Positions 15,125 through 23,155 of a stretch of 24,080 nucleotides of DNA are shown here, in pieces; the first letter of the stretch is position 1, and the number at the start of each line of letters is the position of its first letter. The translations under genes and the position numbers were made by a program. The notes below the pieces were generated by a model that had not been told where the DNA came from, made no database searches, and worked only from the letters and a program-made list of their open reading frames with translations. This stretch comes from Acidobacteriota bacterium (lineage in GTDB: Bacteria > Acidobacteriota > Terriglobia > UBA7540): the NCBI GenBank assembly GCA_021827245.1, contig JAKAWN010000046.1, forward strand, positions 1 to 24,080. The letters are read 5' to 3'.

Positions 15125-16105
15125 CTAATTCCTGTACATCACCCGGTGAACAGCGTCAATGACACGGGCCTTGTCCGGCGCGCAAAGGTGCTCCAGCGGC
15201 TTTGCGTAGGGCATGGGAACGTCAACGCCCGTCACGCGCAGGATGGGAGCGTCGAGATAGTCGAAAGCCTGGTGCTGGATCGTGTCAACCACCTGAGCTC
15301 CGACGCCGCAGTAAGGCCAGCCCTCTTCCACGACGACCGCCCGGTTGGTTTTCCGGATGGACTGAATGATGGTTTCTGTGTCGAGCGGGCGAAGCGTTCG
15401 CGGGTCAACGACTTCGGCCTCAATCCCTTCCTTTGCAAGTTCCTCCGCAGCCTGCAACGCCACATGAACCATTTTGGCATGAGCAACTAGAGTGACGTCG
15501 TTCCCCTGGCGCTTGACTTCCGCGACGCCGAGCGGGATTGTGTATTCGCCATCGGGAACCTCTCCCTTCAGCCCGTAAAGAACTTCCGACTCGATGAAGA
15601 TGACAGGGTTGTTGTCCCGGATCGAGGATTTCAGCAAGCCCTTGGCGTCCCTTGGGGTGGAGGGGGTGACAACCTTTAGGCCTGGGACATGGCAGAACCA
15701 GGCTTCAATGGCCTGCGAGTGCTGAGCGGCAAGCTGATGGCCGGCGCCCCCTGGCCCGCGAACCACCATCGGTACGCCGACCTGGCCGCCCGACATGTAA
15801 AGCATCTTGGCGGCGCTGTTGACAATCTGGTCGATGGCCAGGAGCGAGAAGTTGAAGGTCATCATCTCAACGATGGGCCGCAAGCCCGCCATGGCCGCGC
15901 CCACGCCAAGGCCTGTAAACCCGAGTTCGGTGATGGGCGTGTCGAGAACCCGCTTGGGACCGAATTCATCGAGCAATCCTTTACTGACTTTGTAAGCGCC
16001 GTTGTAAGCTCCGACTTCTTCACCCATCAGGAAGACGCGTTCGTCGCGCTGCATCTCTTCGCGCATTGCCTGATTCAGCGCTTCCCGGAAAGCTAACATT
16101 GCCAT
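15125..16105 (-). CDS. pdhB: Pyruvate dehydrogenase E1 component, beta subunit
   Basis: This 326-aa transketolase-like subunit pairs with PdhA to form the alpha2beta2 thiamine-diphosphate decarboxylase. It shows the family's GEEVGAYNGAYKVSKGL, DTPITELGFTGLGVGAAM, RGPGGAGHQLAAQHSQ and PSTPRDAKGLLKSSI. The catalytic His of E1 beta (in the AQHSQ segment) and Glu (FLMGEEVG, TELGF) are kept. GAGGAG lies 5 nt before ATG 16105. It sits between pdhA (112-base gap) and pdhC (35-base gap). Confidence 0.95.
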   Translation of the reverse strand: MAMLAFREALNQAMREEMQRDERVFLMGEEVGAYNGAYKVSKGLLDEFGPKRVLDTPITELGFTGLGVGAAMAGLRPIVEMMTFNFSLLAIDQIVNSAAKMLYMSGGQVGVPMVVRGPGGAGHQLAAQHSQAIEAWFCHVPGLKVVTPSTPRDAKGLLKSSIRDNNPVIFIESEVLYGLKGEVPDGEYTIPLGVAEVKRQGNDVTLVAHAKMVHVALQAAEELAKEGIEAEVVDPRTLRPLDTETIIQSIRKTNRAVVVEEGWPYCGVGAQVVDTIQHQAFDYLDAPILRVTGVDVPMPYAKPLEHLCAPDKARVIDAVHRVMYRN

Positions 16106-16217
16106 TGATGCTCCTCACTCTTAAGAGCGGCGTTTGAGCGGCCCCGCATAAACTGAAGGCCGCAGAGCCTTGACCGCCGCAGGTTAATAACACGAGAAAA
16201 TTGTTGCCCCACCCGCC

Positions 16218-17276
16218 TTATGGAAGATAGACGTCGGTGGTCAGATCTTCGGGTACGGGATCAGGACTTTGATCCGCAAACGTCACTGCCTGGTCGACGA
16301 CTTCGTGGATCTTGTTGTCGAGGTCGTCGATGTATTCCTGGCTGATAATACCAAGGGATTCTAGCGTGGAAGTAAAGCGTTTGATGGGGTCGCGCTGCCG
16401 ATGCTCGGCAAGTTCCTCCCGCGTACGATAAGTCCCATGGGCGGGGTCGGACATCGAATGGCCCATAAAGCGGTAAGTCCGCGCCTCAATCAGCGTGGGA
16501 AGATCTTCCTTGCGTGCCCGCTCGACGGCTTCAGCAACCGTCTCGTGCACCGCCAGCACGTCCATGCCGTCCACGGCAGCCCGCGCCATGTCATACGATC
16601 CGGCCTTTTCTGAGAGGTCCCGGATGGCAGATGTCTTCAGAATCGGCGTCCCCATGCCGAACTCATTGTTCTCGCAAATGAAGATCACCGGAAGTTTCCA
16701 CAGTTGGGCAAGATTCAGCGATTCATGGAATGAGCCGATGTTCACCGCCGCCTCGCCAAAAAAGCACAGGGTCACGCGCGACTGGTTCAGGTATTTGGCG
16801 GCAAAGGCGACGCCGGCGGCCAAGGGAATCTGGCCACCCACGATGCCATGCCCGCCCAGAAATCCCACGCTCGGGTCAAAGATGTGCATGGAGCCGCCCT
16901 TGCCCTTCGAGCAGCCTGTTTTCTTGCCGAAAAGCTCCGCCATGACGGGGCCGGGGTCCATGCCCCGGGCCAGCGCGTGGCCGTGCTCACGATAGGAACA
17001 GAGAACTGCGTCTTCAGGTTCCAGAGCCGAGATGGCTCCGACTGCCACGGCTTCCTGGCCGATATACAGATGGCAAAAGCCTCCGATCTTCCCAAGTGTG
17101 TACATCTCGGCAGCCTTCTCCTCGAAGCGCCGGACGAGCAACATCTTTTCCAGAAGATCCTTCAAATGTTGGGGATCTGCGCGGCGGGCGCGTTCCTGCT
17201 GCTCGACCAGTTGAGTTTCTGTCCCGTTCACCTCTGAAACATGTACGGCGCTTCGGCTGGAATTGCCGGATTTCAT
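16218..17276 (-). CDS. pdhA: Pyruvate dehydrogenase E1 component, alpha subunit
   Basis: This 352-aa subunit binds thiamine diphosphate and Mg and decarboxylates pyruvate. Family segments are YIGQEAVAVG, YREHGHALARG, KGKGGSMHIFD (His131), GGHGIVGGQIPLAAG and FHESLNLAQLWKLPVIF with ENNEFGMGT. The usual GDG start of the thiamine motif is GEA here (174-176, FFGEAAVNIG), with the closing NN at 203-204. The Mg-ligand Asp is thus Glu and the second Gly is Ala, an unusual but possibly tolerated change. The N-terminal 30 residues are polar and variable. GGAGG lies 7 nt before ATG 17276, a very strong site. It is the first gene of the pdhA-pdhB-pdhC operon. E3 (lipoamide dehydrogenase) is not in the window. 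Confidence 0.94.
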   Translation of the reverse strand: MKSGNSSRSAVHVSEVNGTETQLVEQQERARRADPQHLKDLLEKMLLVRRFEEKAAEMYTLGKIGGFCHLYIGQEAVAVGAISALEPEDAVLCSYREHGHALARGMDPGPVMAELFGKKTGCSKGKGGSMHIFDPSVGFLGGHGIVGGQIPLAAGVAFAAKYLNQSRVTLCFFGEAAVNIGSFHESLNLAQLWKLPVIFICENNEFGMGTPILKTSAIRDLSEKAGSYDMARAAVDGMDVLAVHETVAEAVERARKEDLPTLIEARTYRFMGHSMSDPAHGTYRTREELAEHRQRDPIKRFTSTLESLGIISQEYIDDLDNKIHEVVDQAVTFADQSPDPVPEDLTTDVYLP

Positions 17277-17327
17277 ATTAAGCCTCCTGCGATTTCCCTG
17301 TTTGCCCCGGGGTATACAAACTTTGCT

Positions 17328-17356
17328 AATCTAATCGCTAACAGCGCGTCAGGCAA
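17328..17356 (-). promoter_or_regulatory. Candidate sigma-70-type promoter of the pdh operon
   Basis: On the minus strand, TTGCCT (17356-17351) and TAGATT (17333-17328) are separated by 17 nt; each matches 4 of 6 consensus bases. The -10 is about 50 bases upstream of the pdhA ATG, which leaves room for the strong GGAGG ribosome site. This region is also shared with the divergent yjbQ gene. Confidence 0.4.
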
Positions 17357-17470
17357 ACGCGTTATAGGACAACCAATCATTCTACAATAAGCTTACGTTT
17401 TTCGGCAGAGTTGGTCAACGCAGGCCGGCCGCCTGCCATATAGAAAATTCTTATGGGGGGTAGAGAGAAT

Positions 17471-17884
17471 ATGAAAGCTTACACGCAATACCTGTGGTTC
17501 AACACAAAGAAGAAACGCGAATTCATCAATATTACGGCAGAATTGGACAAGGCCCTCGCTGCCGCCCAAATCCAGGAAGGCCTGGTGCTGGCTTCCGCCA
17601 TGCACATCACGGCTGGGGTCTATATCAATGACGCGGAGGATGGCCTGATCGCCGACATCGACGAGTGGCTTGAAAAGCTAGCCCCGTTCCGCTCCGACTA
17701 TCGCCACCACCGGACGGGTGAAACCAACGGCGACGCGCACCTGAAGAACCTACTGGTCGGGCACCAGGTGCTGGTACCCGTCACCAAAGGGCGGCTCGAT
17801 CTTGGCCCCTGGCAGCAGGTCTACTACGCCGAGTTCGACGGACAACGACGCAAACGCGTGGTCATCAAGGTACTGGGTGAATGA
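17471..17884 (+). CDS. yjbQ: YjbQ/UPF0047 family protein (secondary thiamine-phosphate synthase type)
   Basis: This 137-aa single-domain protein is an excellent match to the YjbQ family: [56 protein letters not shown] and [18 protein letters not shown]. The His residues in MHITAG, HHRTGE, DAHLK and GHQV are those conserved in the family and probably bind metal. Members have weak thiamine-phosphate synthase activity, but their true role is uncertain. I start it at ATG 17471; an ATG at 17453 would add six residues. It is divergent from pdhA and ends 31 bases before the end of the M16 operon. The link to the thiamine-dependent pdh operon next door is suggestive only. Confidence 0.92.
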   Translation: MKAYTQYLWFNTKKKREFINITAELDKALAAAQIQEGLVLASAMHITAGVYINDAEDGLIADIDEWLEKLAPFRSDYRHHRTGETNGDAHLKNLLVGHQVLVPVTKGRLDLGPWQQVYYAEFDGQRRKRVVIKVLGE

Positions 17885-17915
17885 TACGGGCCATGACTCG
17901 CCTGTCCAGCCCATC

Positions 17916-19391
17916 TCATTCGATTCGTTTGCCGTTGACGTCATAGACCTCAAGCGGACCGTATTTCCTGAGCGCGTCCTTGATCAGCTTGCCGTCGCCG
18001 ACGCAGATCACCTGGAGATGGTCCAGATCGATATATTTCCTGGCCGTCTGCTCCACCACCTGCGGCGTCACCCTGGCGACCTCTTCCGGATAACGGTCCC
18101 AATAGTCTTGGGAAAGCTTGTAATAGTCAACGGTCAGCCACGCGTTCAGCAGTGTCGAGGGCAGTTCCAGTGAAAGGGCAAACCCCGACACGATGGCGCG
18201 CCGCGCTTCATCGAGTTCCTGCTCCGGAACGTCTTCGTTCCGGATCTTCTTGAATTGCGCCATCAGTTCGTTCAGGGAGCCGTCCGTAACTGCTGTCCGG
18301 ACCTCTGTGGAGGCGATCCAGGGACCGGGGTAGATATCAGACCGGAAGTAGCTGTAGGCGCCGTAGGTATAGCCCTTTTCTTCGCGCAGAACCAGGAACA
18401 GTCTGGCCGCCGGGCCGCCGCCGAGGATGTGATTGGTGACCACCAGGGGGATATAGTCGGGATCGTTGCGCGGCAAAGCATAATCTCCGGCCATGATATT
18501 GGTCTGGACGGAATCCAGCCGGTCCACGAGAACGACTTTTGCCGCCGGGGGCTTGGGCAGCGGCGGGAGGCCGGTGTCGTTGACGGGATGATTTTTCCAA
18601 TCGCCGAAATACTTCTTGATCAGCGGCACGATTTGGTCAAATTCCACGTCGCCTGCCACTCCCAGAATGGCGTTGTTGGGCGCGTAGCACTCGCTGTGGA
18701 ATTTCTCCAGGTCGTCCCTCGTCACCTTGTTGACCGAATCCGGCGTGGCGGAAACATAAGAGGCTGGAAAGTCCCCGTAAAGCACCCTGTAGAATCGCTC
18801 GCGCGCAAGGAAGCCGGGCTCAGAGCGCATCTGCTGCAGACCCGCCAGTTGCCGCTTCTTGTACTTGGCAAGCTCGTCGTTGGAGAAGGTCGGGTTGAGG
18901 ACCATGTCGCTCATCAGTTCCAGGATGCGGCTGGTGTTTTCGACCAGGCCCGAAGCCGTAACAATTGAAACATTGCGGCCGAAACTTGCTGAAGCCCCCA
19001 GGCTTGCTCCGATGTCATCAACGTCCCTGGCAAGCTGGGCGCTGGTTCGATGGGATGTACCCTCGCGCAGCATGTCAGCGGTGAACTTGGCCAAGCCGGG
19101 AAGATCGCGAGGATCGTTGAGCGCTCCGGTCTTGATCCAGAGCGTGAAAGCGACCGTCGGGAGCTTATGCCGTTCCAGCACCAGGATGTCGAGGCCATTG
19201 TCCAGCTTGACTTCGCGCGGACGCGGCAGCCTGACGCGCAGAATTTCTGTGTTGACGGGGGCGCGATTGAGCCGCACCACTTTGCTGAGCGGAACGGCTT
19301 TGCTCCCTTCCATGGCCTGCCCGCGGAGAACGGTGCTGCAGGTTCCAAAGGTCAGCACCGCAACGATCAGAACAAGAAATATCCTCTTCAC
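17916..19391 (-). CDS. M16-family peptidase-like protein lacking the zinc motif (partner subunit)
   Basis: This exported protein (about 491 aa) has the two-lobed fold of M16 zinc peptidases, but the HxxEH motif is degenerate: GLAKFTADMLREGT stands where GLAHFxEHMxFxGT is expected (about residues 100-112). It cannot bind zinc in the usual way. It does keep the C-terminal-domain signature LFLVLREEKGYTYGAYSYF (Arg and Tyr that contact substrate), the typical trait of the non-catalytic subunit of heterodimeric M16 proteases. An N-terminal signal peptide (MKRIFLVLIVAVLTFG) implies periplasmic location. The first GTG (19397) directly abuts AGGAGG, so the second GTG at 19391 is the likely start. It follows its catalytic partner, whose stop lies only 12 bases upstream. 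Confidence 0.9.
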   Translation of the reverse strand: MKRIFLVLIVAVLTFGTCSTVLRGQAMEGSKAVPLSKVVRLNRAPVNTEILRVRLPRPREVKLDNGLDILVLERHKLPTVAFTLWIKTGALNDPRDLPGLAKFTADMLREGTSHRTSAQLARDVDDIGASLGASASFGRNVSIVTASGLVENTSRILELMSDMVLNPTFSNDELAKYKKRQLAGLQQMRSEPGFLARERFYRVLYGDFPASYVSATPDSVNKVTRDDLEKFHSECYAPNNAILGVAGDVEFDQIVPLIKKYFGDWKNHPVNDTGLPPLPKPPAAKVVLVDRLDSVQTNIMAGDYALPRNDPDYIPLVVTNHILGGGPAARLFLVLREEKGYTYGAYSYFRSDIYPGPWIASTEVRTAVTDGSLNELMAQFKKIRNEDVPEQELDEARRAIVSGFALSLELPSTLLNAWLTVDYYKLSQDYWDRYPEEVARVTPQVVEQTARKYIDLDHLQVICVGDGKLIKDALRKYGPLEVYDVNGKRIE

Positions 19392-19397
19392 CTTCAC

Positions 19398-19403
19398 CCT
19401 CCT
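19398..19403 (-). promoter_or_regulatory. Ribosome binding site deciding the GTG start of the second M16 gene
   Basis: The minus strand reads TAG-AGGAGG-GTGAAG-GTG. A perfect AGGAGG touches the first in-frame GTG (19397), with zero spacing, but lies 6 nt from the second GTG (19391), the optimal distance. It begins right after the stop of the upstream M16 gene, suggesting coupled translation. Confidence 0.7.
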
Positions 19404-20762
19404 CTAGCGGCTTGCCGCCGTGGTTTTGGGCGGCGCGGGCAAGTCAATCACCACCGCCTGCTCCCGGGGAATCAGATACTTTTTTGTCACTTCTTTCACC
19501 TGCGCCGCAGTGACGGCGTTGAACGTGTCAAAAATCGTGTTGATCAAGTTGGGATTGTTGAACATAACCGCGTATTCGCCAATGCGGATGGCCGTGTACA
19601 AATCCGTCTGGCGTGATTGAATCTGCCGGCGGCGGAACTGGGCGCGGGCTTTTTCCATCTCAGCTTCGGTGACGCCATCTCTTTGCACCGCAGCGATTTC
19701 GTCTTCAATCGCCTTCTCCAGATCATCGGGCCTAACGCCGGGGCGCGGCACCGCCACCACGTAGAACAGGCTTGAGCCCATTCGCGCATCAGCCTGGACG
19801 TCAACAGAAGTTGCCATCTGCTTTTCCTTCACCAGGCGCTGATAGAGGCGCGAACTCTCACCCGTGCTCAGGATGCTGGCCAGCACCTGCAGGGCGTAAT
19901 TGTCCGCTGTGTTGCCGGGCGGAATGTGAAATGACATCAGGATCATGGGAAGGCGTGCCAGCGGGTCCTCGATGGTCTCGCGCCGCTCGCCGTAATGTTC
20001 GGGTTCAATGAGGTCGGGCTTGGGCGGCGCCGGCTGTGAAGGGATGTCTCCGAAATATTTCTTTACCTGCTCAAGGGTCTTGGCGGGATCGAGGTCGCCC
20101 ACGAGTGTGAGCACAGCATTGTTCGGGGCATAGTAAATGCGGAAGAAATCCTGCACGTCCGCCACCGTTGCGGCATTCAAGTCAGCCATGGAGCCGATGA
20201 CCGAGTGCTTGTAGGCAAAGTTGTCGTAGGAAAGGTTGTCGATTTCGAGATAGGCCTTGCCGTAAGGCTGGTTGTCGATGCCCAGCCGTCGCTCTTCCTG
20301 GACGGCATTGCGCTGGTTGTCCAGGTTGGCCTGATTCACGGCGAGCGAGCGCATGCGATCGCTTTCCAGGAAGAGCGCGAGGGCAAGCTGGTTCTTAGGC
20401 AGCATTTCGAAATAATTGGTCCGGTCCTCGCTGGTGGTACCGTTCATGTCGCCGCCGTTGTTCTCAATGAGGATCATGTGCTCGCCTTTGCCGACGTCTT
20501 TCGAGCCCTGGAACATCATGTGCTCGAAAAGGTGGGCAAAGCCGGTCCTGCCGGGCCGCTCGCAGTGCGAACCCACGTTGTATGTCACGGAGATGGCAAA
20601 GACGGGCGCGGTGTGGTCGGGAGCAATAATCACTCGCAAGCCATTCGCGAGCCGCTGGTCGGTAAAGTTCAGGTGCGGGACACGGAGTTCCGCGGCGGCC
20701 AGCGCCCGTGCCAACATCAATACAGCCGCCAGCAACAAAGTGCCTGCTCGGTATCTTTGCAT
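19404..20762 (-). CDS. Catalytic M16-family zinc peptidase (processing-peptidase-like)
   Basis: This exported zinc metallopeptidase (about 452 aa) carries the inverted zinc motif HLFEH (residues 77-81) with the third ligand Glu in VQEERRLG about 76 residues later (about 157). The N-terminal LANGLRVIIAPDHTAP and the GDLDPAKT and TGESSRLYQRLV segments are typical. A signal peptide (MQRYRAGTLLLAAVLMLARALAAA) places it in the periplasm. ATG 20762 follows AGGGAG at 8 nt; a GTG at 20885 would put 41 polar residues before the signal and is rejected. With the following zinc-less M16 gene it probably forms a heterodimer that degrades peptides or processes exported proteins. Confidence 0.94.
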   Translation of the reverse strand: MQRYRAGTLLLAAVLMLARALAAAELRVPHLNFTDQRLANGLRVIIAPDHTAPVFAISVTYNVGSHCERPGRTGFAHLFEHMMFQGSKDVGKGEHMILIENNGGDMNGTTSEDRTNYFEMLPKNQLALALFLESDRMRSLAVNQANLDNQRNAVQEERRLGIDNQPYGKAYLEIDNLSYDNFAYKHSVIGSMADLNAATVADVQDFFRIYYAPNNAVLTLVGDLDPAKTLEQVKKYFGDIPSQPAPPKPDLIEPEHYGERRETIEDPLARLPMILMSFHIPPGNTADNYALQVLASILSTGESSRLYQRLVKEKQMATSVDVQADARMGSSLFYVVAVPRPGVRPDDLEKAIEDEIAAVQRDGVTEAEMEKARAQFRRRQIQSRQTDLYTAIRIGEYAVMFNNPNLINTIFDTFNAVTAAQVKEVTKKYLIPREQAVVIDLPAPPKTTAASR

Positions 20763-20938
20763 GGGCAAGACTCCCTGGAGCGTCAGTTCAGCGTTGTCAA
20801 CCAATTCGAAGGCCAGAATTCTTGGACCCCGATTCGGCTTTTCAGCTTCTTGCTTGCCATCCTTTAATTTGCAGAGTTCGAACACTCACCAGCATGGCAA
20901 ACTTAAGACTACCTGTTTATATGAATGCAACTGCCACG

Positions 20939-20944
20939 ATTATA
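20939..20944 (-). promoter_or_regulatory. Candidate -10 box for the M16 peptidase operon
   Basis: A perfect TATAAT lies on the minus strand at 20944-20939, in the gap between the ROK kinase stop and the first M16 gene. No good -35 is found 15-19 nt upstream (the 17-nt position reads AGACTC), so support rests on the -10 alone. A transcript from here would have about a 170-nt leader. Confidence 0.3.
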
Positions 20945-20984
20945 CCTTAGCTTCAGGCGGGGAGTCTTTAGCAGAAACTACCTT

Positions 20985-21944
20985 TTAAAAGCCCATGGCG
21001 ACGCAGAGCGCCGCCACGTCGCCAATCCGCTCATCCAGCTGTGCAGGCACAACCTGGCACACGGAGGCGGAGTAAGGGAGCGCCTCGCGCTGCATCACGT
21101 CGCGCGCCGGGCCGAGCAACGTATCACCCAGGCGTATGGCGAGGCCACCTATTACGATTCTCTCGGGGTTGAGAATGTCCACCAGGATCGCCAGCACCGC
21201 GCCCAGCCGCTTGCCCGTTGAGCGAAGGATGCGGATGGCTACGGCGTCTCCTTTGCGCGCCGCCACTGCGACGTCGCGAGCGGTGATCGGCTTGCCCCGC
21301 TGCAGAAGTTCCGTCAGGAGCGTCGGCTCATTCCTCTTGCGTGCGGCCTCGACAACTTTCAGCGCAACCTGGGTCATGCCACCGCCGCTGGCCCATCCCT
21401 CGACAGAACCCGCTTTGTGATATCCAACGGGGCCAGAGCGCGTGAGCCGGACGTGGCCAATCTCGCCCGCGAAGTCATTGGTTCCGTGGTAGAGCCGGCC
21501 GTCGGCGATGATTCCGGCGCCCAATCCCGTTCCCATCGTCAGAAAAACCATGTTCTGGCATCCGCGGCCGGCTCCAAAGCGGTGCTCTGCCACGGCGCCC
21601 GCATTGGCATCATTTTCCAGGTGGCAGGTGGCGCCGAATTCCTTTTCGAGGATTGCCTTAATAGGCACGTCCACCCAGGTTGAAAGGTTGGGTGGGGCCT
21701 GAATCACACCGCTGACATGGTCGAGCGGGCCGCCACAGCTCACGCCAATCGTCGCGGCCTTGAGCCTGTGCTTTTGAAGCAGGCCGTGGATTCCCTCGCG
21801 GATCAGGCGCAGCGCAGGCTCTGGACCCTTCGCCGGCCTGGTTGGGAATTCAATTCGTTCCATAACCTCGGGTGGTTGCTCCGAAATTACAATGGCTGTC
21901 TTTGTTCCTCCGATATCAACACCAACCAGCGCGTTCTTTGGCAT
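20985..21944 (-). CDS. ROK-family sugar kinase/glucokinase-like protein
   Basis: This 319-aa ROK-family protein probably phosphorylates glucose or a related sugar with ATP in the cytosol. It shows the N-terminal phosphate-binding motif VGVDIGGTKTA, GVSCGGPLD, CHLENDANAGAVAEHRFGAG with the catalytic Asp, and TMGTGLGAGII. The usual Cys-rich zinc motif after the conserved GH is absent: GEIGHVRLTRSGPVGYHKAG leads to SVEGWASGGG. No DNA-binding domain is present, so it is a kinase rather than a NagC-type repressor. ATG 21944 follows GAGGAG at 10 nt; a GTG at 21962 lies within that site and is less likely. It is divergent from the ABC exporter operon. Confidence 0.9.
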   Translation of the reverse strand: MPKNALVGVDIGGTKTAIVISEQPPEVMERIEFPTRPAKGPEPALRLIREGIHGLLQKHRLKAATIGVSCGGPLDHVSGVIQAPPNLSTWVDVPIKAILEKEFGATCHLENDANAGAVAEHRFGAGRGCQNMVFLTMGTGLGAGIIADGRLYHGTNDFAGEIGHVRLTRSGPVGYHKAGSVEGWASGGGMTQVALKVVEAARKRNEPTLLTELLQRGKPITARDVAVAARKGDAVAIRILRSTGKRLGAVLAILVDILNPERIVIGGLAIRLGDTLLGPARDVMQREALPYSASVCQVVPAQLDERIGDVAALCVAMGF

Positions 21945-22069
21945 AATTGACAATCTCCTCACGAAACCTTTTGAATCCCGACTCGTCTAAATGGGCTATA
22001 GAGCCTGAAAGTTCCTGGCTGTGCTGTTGGCACCAAGCATTCTTTGGCCGCATCGTTTTTCCGCAGAGC

Positions 22070-22099
22070 TTGTCCTGAAAGGCGCGCGGTTGCTAGAAT
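22070..22099 (+). promoter_or_regulatory. Candidate promoter of the ABC exporter operon
   Basis: TTGTCC (22070-22075) and TAGAAT (22094-22099) are separated by 18 nt, and the -10 is preceded by TGC, giving an extended -10 (TGCTAGAAT). Transcription would start near 22106, about 45 bases before the ATPase ATG. Confidence 0.45.
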
Positions 22100-22150
22100 T
22101 ATATATTCGTTCTACTGAGGAGTCGCTGCCCCGCAAGCTTTATCTTCACT

Positions 22151-23155
22151 ATGAAACCCATCATCCAGGTTCAAGATCTGACCAAAGAGTTTCGCTCCTC
22201 TCGCCGGCGCGAAGGTGTGTGGGGAGCAATGCAGAACCTTTTTGTGCGGGAACAGATTACGGTTTCCGCCGTTGATCATGTCACCTTCTCGATCGAGCCC
22301 GGCGAGGTGGTGGGTTACATCGGAGCCAACGGCGCGGGCAAATCTACCACGGTCAAGATGCTGACGGGTATTCTCGTCCCCACCGGTGGCAGCATCTTGG
22401 CCAATGGATACGTGCCGTATCGAGATCGCCGCAGTTACACCAAGCACATCGGAGTGGTGTTCGGCCAGCGAACGCAATTGTGGTGGGACATTGCGGTGGT
22501 GGAATCGTTCAAGCTGCTGAAGGAAATCTACGAGGTTTCTGACGCCGACTACCAGCAGCGGCTGGGCGTCTTCTCTGAAATCCTCAGCCTCAAAGATTAT
22601 CTCAATACTCCCGTCCGCAAGCTGAGCCTGGGGCAGCGCATGCGATGCGACATCGCCGCCTCACTGCTGCACAATCCTCCGCTGCTTTTTCTCGATGAGC
22701 CTACCATCGGACTGGACGTGGTGGCCAAAGACCGCATCCGAGAATTTTTGAAAGAAGTCAACCGCATAGAACGGACCACCGTGCTGCTGACCACGCACGA
22801 CCTTTCAGACATTGAGGAGCTCTGCAGCCGGATCATCGTGATCGACAAGGGCAAGACTCTCTTCGACGGTGCGCTGCGAGAGATGAAAGGGCGCTTGGCA
22901 CAATACAACCAGGTGAAGTTTTTCCTGAAAGACCGCTCACAGGTGCCAGGCGTGGCTAGGATTGCGACCGACGGCATCCGCTGCGACCGCATCGATGACC
23001 TGACTTACCTGATGCGCTTTGACCGCGAGCGCTATTCGAACGCGGAGATCATCCGCAACATCGTCAACACTCTCGAGGTAAGCGACATTCTTGTAGAAGA
23101 AGAACCGATCGAGGATATCGTGAAGCGGATTTACCTGAGCGGCGAGGTCGGATAA
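22151..23155 (+). CDS. ABC-2 type exporter, ATP-binding protein
   Basis: This 334-aa nucleotide-binding subunit energises an ABC-2 family export complex from the cytosolic face. Motifs in order are Walker A GANGAGKST (58-66), the Q-loop around VVFGQRTQL (106-109), a signature LSLGQRMR (about 159-164), Walker B LLFLDEPT (178-184) and H-loop TTHD (His216). The C-terminal 100 residues match the extension of this exporter subgroup (VEEEPIEDIVKRIY). The insert between the first strand and Walker A is typical of the COG4586 type. The ribosome site is weak. The stop TAA overlaps the start ATG of the permease (TAATG), indicating coupled translation. The substrate is unknown. Confidence 0.94.
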   Translation: MKPIIQVQDLTKEFRSSRRREGVWGAMQNLFVREQITVSAVDHVTFSIEPGEVVGYIGANGAGKSTTVKMLTGILVPTGGSILANGYVPYRDRRSYTKHIGVVFGQRTQLWWDIAVVESFKLLKEIYEVSDADYQQRLGVFSEILSLKDYLNTPVRKLSLGQRMRCDIAASLLHNPPLLFLDEPTIGLDVVAKDRIREFLKEVNRIERTTVLLTTHDLSDIEELCSRIIVIDKGKTLFDGALREMKGRLAQYNQVKFFLKDRSQVPGVARIATDGIRCDRIDDLTYLMRFDRERYSNAEIIRNIVNTLEVSDILVEEEPIEDIVKRIYLSGEVG

